A DNA stretch of 6,356 bases, taken from NCBI GenBank assembly GCA_947460445.1, contig CANHHS010000085.1, forward strand, positions 1 to 6,356, in the 5' to 3' direction. The DNA is from Opitutia bacterium. Lineage in GTDB: Bacteria > Verrucomicrobiota > Verrucomicrobiia > Opitutales > UBA953. The position numbers were made by a program, and so were the translations under genes. This document shows, piece by piece, positions 1-4,970 of this stretch. The notes below the pieces were generated by a model. It was not told the DNA's origin, did not search any database, and worked only from the letters and a program-made list of their open reading frames with translations. Numbering within the stretch: position 1 is the first letter of the stretch; every line of letters begins with the position of its first letter.

Positions 1-810
1 AAATCTCTCAACTTTACGGACGAAAAATTCTTAGTGAATCTCAGCAATGAAACCCTCACCGCTGACCGCGTAATCCTTGCCTGTGGCGGGGGTGCTTCAG
101 CGGGTGGACATGCCCTCGCAACATCCCTGGGTCATACGCTTGAACCCCTCGTCCCTTCCCTTTTTACGTTCAACATTAAGCACGCGTTACTCGCCGATCT
201 GTCAGGCCTCTCGGTTGAAGATGCCGTTGTTTGGGTCGACGGTCTCAAACTGCGCGAACGTGGACCCATCCTGATTACACATTCCGGCTTAAGTGGTCCC
301 GGCATTCTTAAGCTTTCGGCGTGGGGTGCACGCCTGCTCTCGGATTGTGCATACCAGTTTACACTCAAGATAAATTTTGTGCCGACAGTCGATGCCAGCC
401 AAGTGGCCGCAACTTTAGCTTCTTTGCGCATCAAGGAGCCACGCAAACAGGTGACGACTTGGAATCCCTTCGGAATACCCGCACGTCTTTGGGAGCGATT
501 GGTGGAGGCTGCTGGCATTTCTGAAGGGATGACGTGGGCAAACTTGAGCGCCGAAGGAGCCCAATCACTTGGCAATGGGTTAACGTCGACCGAATTACCC
601 GTCAGCGGAAAGAGCACCCATAAAGAAGAGTTTGTAACATGCGGCGGCGTCCGCCTCCGTGAAGTCGACTTTCGCACCATGGAAAGCAAGGTGACGCCAG
701 GGCTCTACTTCGCAGGCGAAGTACTCGATGTCGACGGCGTGACGGGGGGGTTTAATTTCCAGGCAGCGTGGACGACAGGGTGGCTCGCCGGACAGTCAGC
801 CGCAGAATAA
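1..810 (+). CDS. BaiN/HI0933-family NAD(P)/FAD-dependent oxidoreductase, 5' end missing
   Basis: This is a partial gene: the frame is open from base 1 to the TAA at 808-810, giving 269 visible residues. The family is usually about 390-420 residues, so the N-terminal FAD-binding Rossmann motif lies left of the window. The GTG at 34 is an internal Val codon, not a start. Visible family marks, numbered from the window edge, are the second glycine-rich strand VILACGGG (24-31), LGHTLEPLVPSLFTF (43-57), the block GPILITHSGLSGPGILKLS (88-106), and the C-terminal FAD-contacting region CGGVRLREVDFRTMESK (214-230) and GLYFAGEVLDVDGVTGGFN (234-252). The family comprises flavoproteins related to bile-acid dehydrogenase BaiN and HI0933/YhiN; the physiological substrate of most members is unknown, and nothing nearby reveals one here. 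The protein is probably cytoplasmic. Family assignment is firm, function is not. Confidence 0.93.
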   Translation, partial: KSLNFTDEKFLVNLSNETLTADRVILACGGGASAGGHALATSLGHTLEPLVPSLFTFNIKHALLADLSGLSVEDAVVWVDGLKLRERGPILITHSGLSGPGILKLSAWGARLLSDCAYQFTLKINFVPTVDASQVAATLASLRIKEPRKQVTTWNPFGIPARLWERLVEAAGISEGMTWANLSAEGAQSLGNGLTSTELPVSGKSTHKEEFVTCGGVRLREVDFRTMESKVTPGLYFAGEVLDVDGVTGGFNFQAAWTTGWLAGQSAAE

Positions 811-829
811 AGCGAGGATTACGCCTTTA
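808..829 (+). other. weak hairpin in the flavoprotein / ABC-F gap
   Basis: The stop codon of the flavoprotein gene begins an imperfect stem. TAAAGCG (808-814) pairs with CGCCTTTA (822-829), leaving one bulged C and a 7-nt loop. A short T-containing stretch follows (831-839), but there is no real U-run. It could slow or weakly terminate transcription, but the 58-nt gap and same orientation fit read-through into the ABC-F gene equally well. Confidence 0.25.
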
Positions 830-868
830 GTCTTTAGTTCTGAGGCTTTGTTCTCTTTACCCAAGTCT

Positions 869-2716
869 GTGTTAACCATTTCCAACATCTCGAAGTCCTA
901 TGGACCGAAGGAGCTTTTCTCCGAAGTGACGCTAAGCATTAGCCGTCGGGAACGCCTTGGGCTCGTTGGTGCGAATGGTGCCGGAAAATCCACCCTCTTC
1001 CGCATCATCCTCGGCACTGAAGAACCAGACACAGGATCTGCCGAATGGGAACGTGGTTCTGACTTTGGTTTCTTACCGCAAGAAAGCGCCCCCGTTGGCG
1101 ATGAAACAATTATTGAAATTGCCACAGCTGGTAGCGCCTTCCAGGCAGGCGATCCTTACGACATCGATTGGTCATTGGAACCACGGGCCAAGAAAGTTCT
1201 CGCTGGCCTTGGGTTCCGTGAGAGCGATTTTGATCTTCCCGCCAAAACCTTCTCGGGTGGTTGGGTGATGCGCGCTCACTTAGCACGACTCCTCGTCAGC
1301 GAGCCGACATTACTTCTTCTCGACGAACCAACCAATCACCTCGACCTCGAAGCCCTGCTTTGGTTTCAAGAGTATCTTACACGCTACCCAGGTGGCCTTG
1401 TGGTTATCTCACACGACCGTGCCTTCTTAAACGCCCTCTGTAATGGCATGCTTGAGCTGCGCGGCGGACGCCTCCATCGCTACCAAGGTAACTACGACGC
1501 CTTCCTTCTGGAGCGCGTAGCGCGCAAAGAGCAGCAAGCCTCAGCCTATCGCAACAGCCAACGCGAGATTGCCCACCTCCAAACCTTCGTGGATCGCTTT
1601 GGCGCCAAGGCCTCGATGGCTTCGCGAGCGAAGTCGAAGGAGAAACAAATAGAGCGTCTCGAAGCAAAAGCTCCGGAAGAACCTGAAGACGACCTTAAGC
1701 GCATTCACTTCCGCTTCCCGCAGCCACCGCGTTCAGGCCTGAAGGTGATGAAGATGAAACATGTGCAGCAGTCCTACGGAGACCACGAAGTTTACCGCGA
1801 CCTCAACCTTGAACTCGAGCGTGGTGACCGGATTGTCCTGGTCGGACCCAATGGTGCCGGCAAATCAACCTTACTCAAAATCATGGCGGGTGCAGTTCCG
1901 ATTCAAGGCGGCGAACGGGAAATCGGGAGCAATGTGCACATCGGCTATTTCGCGCAAAATCGCCTCGATAACTTAAACACCAAAGTCTCCGTATTGGAGA
2001 ATGTCATGGAGATGCGCACGGCCGACTACCCCCTAACCGAAGAACACGCTCGGGCGGTGCTGGGCGCATTCCTCTTCCGTAAAGACGACGTCTACAAACC
2101 TGTCCATGTACTTTCCGGTGGTGAGAAATCACGCTTAGCACTCGTGCGTCTTCTGGTGCGACCTCCCAATGTCTTATTGATGGACGAACCGACAACGCAC
2201 TTAGATCTCGTTTCAATCGATGCCTTGATTGAGGCGCTCAAAGTTTTCGAAGGCACCCTCGTCTTCATTAGTCACGACGTCCATTTCATCCGCGCGATTG
2301 CCGGCAAGGTCATCCACGTCCACTCAGGACGGATTACCCCGTATGCAGGCGGCTATGATTATTACCTCGAGAAATCGAAGGCCAAAGGTGAACGCGAAGC
2401 TCTCACCGCCGGCCTCACTGATGCACGCCCGGTGCAAAATCGCCCCGCGGCAGCTGCGACAAGTTCGCCGGCAAAGAATGTCCAACTCGATCCCAAGGCG
2501 CGCAAGCGTCTCGAAAAAGAAGTGGCTGCCCTCGAATTAACCGTAGCTAAACTTGAATCAGAGCAGGCTGAGATTGCCGCCGAACTTCAACTGCCAACCA
2601 CCTACACCAACCCTACCCGGGCCAAAGAGCTGAATACCCGCCTAACGGAGGTTACCGCTAAGGCCGAGGCCGCGACGGCCGAATGGGCAGCGAAGTCGGC
2701 AGAATTAGCAGGTTAA
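869..2716 (+). CDS. ABC-F family ATPase (YheS/YdiF-like ribosome-associated factor)
   Basis: This is a soluble twin-ATPase of the ABC-F class, whose members bind the ribosomal E site and act on stalled or slow ribosomes rather than in transport. No membrane segment is present. From the GTG at 869 (615 aa), domain 1 has Walker A GANGAGKS (34-41), the FSGGW signature (near 128-132), Walker B DE (152-153) and switch His 182. The charged helical interdomain linker that reaches the P-site tRNA spans about 213-280. Domain 2 has Walker A GPNGAGKS (326-333), LSGGEKSR (415-422), catalytic Glu 440 in DEPTTHLD and His 469. An Ala/Pro-rich tether (about 522-540) leads to a coiled coil (about 543-615). 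Both sites keep their catalytic Glu, so both should hydrolyse ATP. The linker pattern resembles YheS/YdiF more than Uup. The start is uncertain: an in-frame TTG at 848 would add 7 residues, but homologues typically begin just before the equivalent of LTISNISKSYG. Neither start has a usable SD. The elongation factor P gene follows after 74 nt. Confidence 0.95.
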   Translation: MLTISNISKSYGPKELFSEVTLSISRRERLGLVGANGAGKSTLFRIILGTEEPDTGSAEWERGSDFGFLPQESAPVGDETIIEIATAGSAFQAGDPYDIDWSLEPRAKKVLAGLGFRESDFDLPAKTFSGGWVMRAHLARLLVSEPTLLLLDEPTNHLDLEALLWFQEYLTRYPGGLVVISHDRAFLNALCNGMLELRGGRLHRYQGNYDAFLLERVARKEQQASAYRNSQREIAHLQTFVDRFGAKASMASRAKSKEKQIERLEAKAPEEPEDDLKRIHFRFPQPPRSGLKVMKMKHVQQSYGDHEVYRDLNLELERGDRIVLVGPNGAGKSTLLKIMAGAVPIQGGEREIGSNVHIGYFAQNRLDNLNTKVSVLENVMEMRTADYPLTEEHARAVLGAFLFRKDDVYKPVHVLSGGEKSRLALVRLLVRPPNVLLMDEPTTHLDLVSIDALIEALKVFEGTLVFISHDVHFIRAIAGKVIHVHSGRITPYAGGYDYYLEKSKAKGEREALTAGLTDARPVQNRPAAAATSSPAKNVQLDPKARKRLEKEVAALELTVAKLESEQAEIAAELQLPTTYTNPTRAKELNTRLTEVTAKAEAATAEWAAKSAELAG

Positions 2717-2717
2717 G

Positions 2718-2765
2718 ACCCCCTATAAGCGCCTAAACTGCCCTATGCGCTTGACCACCGGGGGT
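2718..2765 (+). repeat. nested inverted repeats in the ABC-F / efp gap
   Basis: Two 6-bp inverted repeats nest inside each other. The outer pair is ACCCCC (2718-2723) with GGGGGT (2760-2765). The inner pair is AAGCGC (2727-2732) with GCGCTT (2747-2752), around a 14-nt loop. The sequence CCCTAT also occurs in both halves (2721-2726 and 2741-2746). The RNA could form an interrupted hairpin just after the ABC-F stop codon, followed by TTTT at 2775-2778. It may be a weak terminator or a control element ahead of efp. The right arms overlap the possible efp -35 box. Confidence 0.35.
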
Positions 2766-2781
2766 ACGGTCGGCTTTTAAA
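2751..2781 (+). promoter_or_regulatory. possible efp promoter
   Basis: A TTGACC hexamer (2751-2756) is followed 19 bp later by TTTAAA (2776-2781). The -35 is good, but the -10 is only fair and the spacer is long. If used, transcription would begin about 2788, at or within a few bases of the efp ATG at 2791, giving a nearly leaderless mRNA. Read-through from the ABC-F gene is the alternative. Confidence 0.3.
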
Positions 2782-2790
2782 TCTGTTCCT

Positions 2791-3354
2791 ATGGCCAGCC
2801 TCCCTGTCAATCGGATCAAGAAGAAGAACATCATTAGCAATAACGGCGAACTTTGCGTCGTGCTGGAGTGCCAAGTGCGCACCCCGCCGAACAACGCCTC
2901 GTATTGTCAGATGGAGGTCCGCTCCATCAAGACTGGCGCCAAGATTCCCATCCGTTGCGGCATCAACGTTTCGTTCGAAGTTTTTGACAACTCGATCAAG
3001 CAGCTCGAGCTCTCTTACGAAGCAGACGGCAGCTACGTCTTCATTGACCCTGCGACTTTCGAAGAGTTCTACGTCTCAGCAACATCACTGGAAGACTCCA
3101 AGGAGTTCCTCATCCCTGGTACCACCTACCAAGTCCTCTTTGTTGAAGATAAGCCTATCACCGTCGACCTGCCTCCTTCGGTGACAGTTAAAGTTCTCGA
3201 AGCTCCTCCCGCTGTTAAAGGTGACACCGCCGGTAACGTACAAAAAACAGTTACTTGCGAAAACGGTCTTCAAGTCAACGTGCCGCTCTTCATTAAAGAA
3301 GGCGAGATCATCAAGGTCAGCACCGAGAACAAAGAGTACCAAGGTCGCGCCTAA
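2791..3354 (+). CDS. efp: elongation factor P with atypical loop
   Basis: EF-P binds between the ribosomal P and E sites and speeds peptide-bond formation at consecutive prolines. The 187-residue product has the normal family length (about 185-190). The KOW-like N domain covers about 1-65, the first OB domain about 67-127 and the second OB domain about 130-186. Family marks are the IKKKNIISNNGELCVVLE start, the KTG after the loop (47-49), the KGDTAG signature (143-148), and the C-terminal VPLFIKEGEIIKVSTENKEYQGR (164-186). The oddity is the domain I loop, RTPPNNASY (30-38), where E. coli has KPGKG. The tip Lys (modified by EpmAB) or Arg (rhamnosylated by EarP) is replaced by Pro/Asn, so the known modifications look impossible at the tip. 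Arg30 is the only basic residue near. The loop also differs from that of the paralogue YeiP/EfpL, which carries Arg. The ATG at 2791 fits homologue starts, but no SD precedes it. A strong terminator follows. Confidence 0.95.
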   Translation: MASLPVNRIKKKNIISNNGELCVVLECQVRTPPNNASYCQMEVRSIKTGAKIPIRCGINVSFEVFDNSIKQLELSYEADGSYVFIDPATFEEFYVSATSLEDSKEFLIPGTTYQVLFVEDKPITVDLPPSVTVKVLEAPPAVKGDTAGNVQKTVTCENGLQVNVPLFIKEGEIIKVSTENKEYQGRA

Positions 3355-3374
3355 GCGCAGGTAAATGGACACAG

Positions 3375-3403
3375 AAAAGGCGGACTTTGCGTCCGCCTTT
3401 TTT
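3375..3403 (+). terminator. intrinsic terminator after efp, probably bidirectional
   Basis: A perfect 11-bp stem pairs AAAAGGCGGAC (3375-3385) with GTCCGCCTTTT (3391-3401) around the 5-nt loop TTTGC. The T-run 3398-3403 completes it. It begins 20 nt after the efp stop. Read on the minus strand, the left arm supplies its own T-run, so the hairpin can also stop transcription coming leftward from the tRNA gene. Confidence 0.92.
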
Positions 3404-3414
3404 ATTTAGGATAA

Positions 3415-3429
3415 CCCTGTTTAACAGGG
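3415..3429 (-). other. small hairpin in the tRNA-Gln 3' trailer
   Basis: CCCTG (3415-3419) and CAGGG (3425-3429) form a 5-bp stem with a TTTAA loop. The symmetry extends to 7 bp at DNA level. On the minus strand it lies 5 nt after the tRNA 3' end and 11 nt before the bidirectional terminator. It has no T-run, so it is more likely a trailer structure that positions 3' processing than a terminator. Confidence 0.4.
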
Positions 3430-3434
3430 CTCGC

Positions 3435-3505
3435 TAGTCCGACTAGGATTCGAACCTAGACTAGGTGGACCAAAACCACCTGTGCTGCCATTACACCATC
3501 AGACT
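3435..3505 (-). tRNA. tRNA-Gln, anticodon UUG
   Basis: The reverse strand folds into a complete 71-nt cloverleaf. The acceptor AGTCTGA pairs with TCGGACT (one T.G pair), with A as discriminator. The D arm is GTGT/GCAC with loop AATGGCA. The anticodon stem GGTGG/CCACC encloses loop TTTTGGT, placing TTG at 34-36, which reads CAA (and CAG by wobble). The variable loop is TAGT, and the T arm CTAGG/CCTAG carries loop TTCGAAT. CCA is not encoded: GCG follows the discriminator, so a CCA-adding enzyme is needed. The gene stands alone, converges on efp, and diverges from pyrH. Confidence 0.97.
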
Positions 3506-3515
3506 GCGAAGGGTT

Positions 3516-3545
3516 ATTCCACAAGGTCTAGGGGCAAAGTGTCAA
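3516..3545 (-). promoter_or_regulatory. promoter of tRNA-Gln
   Basis: On the minus strand a consensus TTGACA (complement of 3540-3545) is followed after 18 bp by TGGAAT (complement of 3516-3521), which matches the -10 consensus at 4 of 6 positions. Transcription would start near 3509, leaving a leader of only about 4-5 nt before the mature tRNA 5' end at 3505. The perfect -35 and the position make this convincing. Confidence 0.65.
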
Positions 3546-3552
3546 GCGGTGG

Positions 3553-3582
3553 TTGACGGTGGGGAGAGGTTCGTCCTACAAA
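3553..3582 (+). promoter_or_regulatory. candidate promoter of the pyrH operon
   Basis: TTGACG (3553-3558, 5 of 6 to consensus) is separated by 18 bp from TACAAA (3577-3582, 4 of 6). A start about 7 nt downstream falls on or next to the pyrH ATG at 3589, so the transcript would be leaderless or nearly so. The purine-rich GGGGAGAGG at 3561-3569 ends 19 nt before the ATG, too far for a normal SD, and would lie upstream of the RNA start. The -35 lies 7 bp from the oppositely oriented tRNA -35. Confidence 0.42.
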
Positions 3583-3588
3583 CCACCC

Positions 3589-4314
3589 ATGCCTACCGCC
3601 AAGCCTAAGTACAAAAGAGTCGTGCTCAAGCTGAGCGGGGAAGCCCTCCGCAATGATAAGACAGGGGAATCGATAGATTCGGCCGTCCTGGACCGTTTAG
3701 CCGCTGAGCTTAAGGCGGTCCGCTCCCTGGGTACCCAGGTCGCTGTCGTCGTGGGTGGCGGTAACATCTTCCGAGGTCTAGCTGGGGCCCAAGCCAACGG
3801 CACTGACCGAACCACGGGCGATAACATGGGCATGCTTGCGACGGTCATCAATGGACTCGCCCTCATGGACCGACTCGAAAAACACGGCCTCGATGTGCGC
3901 GTCATGACCGCCATCCCGATGGACCGGATCGCTGAACCCTTTATCCAACGTCGGGCCACCCAACACCTCGAGCGTGGCCGGGTCGTTATCTTCGTCGCAG
4001 GAACCGGTAACCCCTACTGCACAACCGACTACGCTTCCGCACTTCGAGCCAATGAAGTCGGCGCTGACATCATCTTAAAGGCCACCAAGGTTGACGGTAT
4101 CTACGATAAAGACCCCGTGAAACATAAGGATGCTAAACGCTATAAGAAGGTTTCCTTCGCTGAAGCTATCTCGAAGCGACTCGGCGTGATGGATGCCGAA
4201 GCCTTCTCACTCTGCGAAGCCAACCGTATTCCCATTCTCGTCTTCTCGATGAATCAAAAGGAGTCCGTGCGCAGCGCAATTAAAGGCGAAAACATTGGCA
4301 CGCTCGTCAGTTAA
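3589..4314 (+). CDS. pyrH: UMP kinase (uridylate kinase)
   Basis: PyrH transfers phosphate from ATP to UMP, making UDP for RNA, DNA and sugar-nucleotide synthesis. The bacterial enzyme is a hexamer of the amino-acid-kinase fold, usually activated by GTP and inhibited by UTP. The 241 residues match the usual length. Marks are KLSGEAL (14-20), the glycine-rich loop GGGNIFRG (56-63), DNMGMLATVINGLAL (78-92), the UMP/phosphate-binding GTGNPYCTTD (138-147), and the ATP-side block ATKVDGIYDKDP (165-176). The ATG at 3589 was chosen because PKYKRVVLKLSGEAL then begins as in homologues. The in-frame TTG at 3553 would add 12 unconserved residues and coincides with the candidate -35 box. PyrH next to frr is one of the commonest bacterial gene pairs. 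Here tsf and rpsB, often upstream, are replaced by the divergent tRNA gene. Confidence 0.97.
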   Translation: MPTAKPKYKRVVLKLSGEALRNDKTGESIDSAVLDRLAAELKAVRSLGTQVAVVVGGGNIFRGLAGAQANGTDRTTGDNMGMLATVINGLALMDRLEKHGLDVRVMTAIPMDRIAEPFIQRRATQHLERGRVVIFVAGTGNPYCTTDYASALRANEVGADIILKATKVDGIYDKDPVKHKDAKRYKKVSFAEAISKRLGVMDAEAFSLCEANRIPILVFSMNQKESVRSAIKGENIGTLVS

Positions 4315-4338
4315 TTTACCTCACAAACACTTTATACC

Positions 4339-4905
4339 ATGGATCTCAAAAAAATCATCGCCGACGGAGCTAACTCAATGAAGAAGGCCGTCGAGTGGAC
4401 TCAGCATGAATTAGCGACCCTCCACACCGGCAAAGCCTCCCCTTCAATGATTGAGAACATCAATGTTCACATCGAGTCTTATGGCATGTCCCAGCGCCTG
4501 AAGGACATGTCGGCCATCACCACGCCTGACGCCCGCTCGATTACCGTCACACCTTTCGACAAGGCCGTGATGGAAGATATCCGTAAAGCTATTCAATCCG
4601 CCAACATCGGCATCAACCCTATCCCACAAGGAAACTTCCTCCGTTGCCCTGTTCCAGAACTTACCGGTGAACGCCGCGTGGAATTAGCGAAAGTTGCCCA
4701 TCAACGTGCCGAAGAAGGTCGCGTGCGCATTCGCAATGCCCGCCGCGACTGCTTGGAGTCGATCAAGAAAGCCCATAAAGATAAATTGATCACCGACGAC
4801 GACCTTAAGCGTGCTGAAAAAGAAGTTCAGGCCAGCACAGATGCCCAAGGTAAAGAAATCGACCGTATCGTCAAAGCGAAGGAAGCTGACCTCGGCACTG
4901 TCTAA
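4339..4905 (+). CDS. frr: ribosome recycling factor
   Basis: RRF acts with EF-G after termination to split the 70S ribosome. The 188-residue product has the family length (about 185). Domain I is the long three-helix bundle (about 1-30 and 106-188), and domain II is the inserted beta-rich piece (about 31-105). Recognisable blocks are ASPSMIENI (33-41), ITVTPFDK (68-75), IGINPIPQGNFLRCPVPELTGERR (90-113) and the Arg-rich VRIRNARRD (129-137), which holds the conserved basic residues of the rRNA-facing helix. Two usually invariant arginines of the first helix end (RTGR in most RRFs) are His29 and Lys32 here, and the usual LTEERR reads LTGERR. The charge at Lys32 is kept, so the protein is presumably functional. 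The ATG lies 24 nt after pyrH, with TTTATACC rather than an SD before it. It is probably co-transcribed with pyrH. Confidence 0.97.
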   Translation: MDLKKIIADGANSMKKAVEWTQHELATLHTGKASPSMIENINVHIESYGMSQRLKDMSAITTPDARSITVTPFDKAVMEDIRKAIQSANIGINPIPQGNFLRCPVPELTGERRVELAKVAHQRAEEGRVRIRNARRDCLESIKKAHKDKLITDDDLKRAEKEVQASTDAQGKEIDRIVKAKEADLGTV

Positions 4906-4923
4906 TCACCCTCGGCTGCAACC

Positions 4924-4944
4924 AAGCGATCACCTTGATCGCTT
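4924..4944 (+). other. hairpin between frr and sucC
   Basis: AAGCGATCA (4924-4932) and TGATCGCTT (4936-4944) form a perfect 9-bp stem with a 3-nt CCT loop. It sits in the 65-nt gap, 26 nt before the sucC ATG. No T-run follows, so it is not a classical terminator. It more likely serves transcript processing, stability or polarity, letting frr and sucC reach different levels. A factor-dependent stop or a palindromic operator is also possible. Confidence 0.6.
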
Positions 4945-4970
4945 AGCAGCCATCCCTACCTTTCAAACGA

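Noticed and set aside
132..689. 185-codon open frame on the minus strand inside the flavoprotein gene
   Set aside because: It is antisense to a gene with clear family motifs, and its protein is Ser/Arg-rich with no recognisable domain. It is a by-product of codon bias.
848..868. TTG 848 as the ABC-F start
   Set aside because: It is possible but less likely. It adds 7 unconserved residues, and its GAGG is only 2 nt away. The GTG at 869 matches where homologues begin.
3561..3569. GGGGAGAGG as the Shine-Dalgarno of pyrH
   Set aside because: It ends 19 nt before the ATG, with no start codon at proper distance.
3553..3588. In-frame TTG start extending pyrH by 12 residues
   Set aside because: The extra residues are unlike homologues, there is no SD, and the TTG lies in the candidate -35 hexamer. 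The ATG at 3589 matches the family start.
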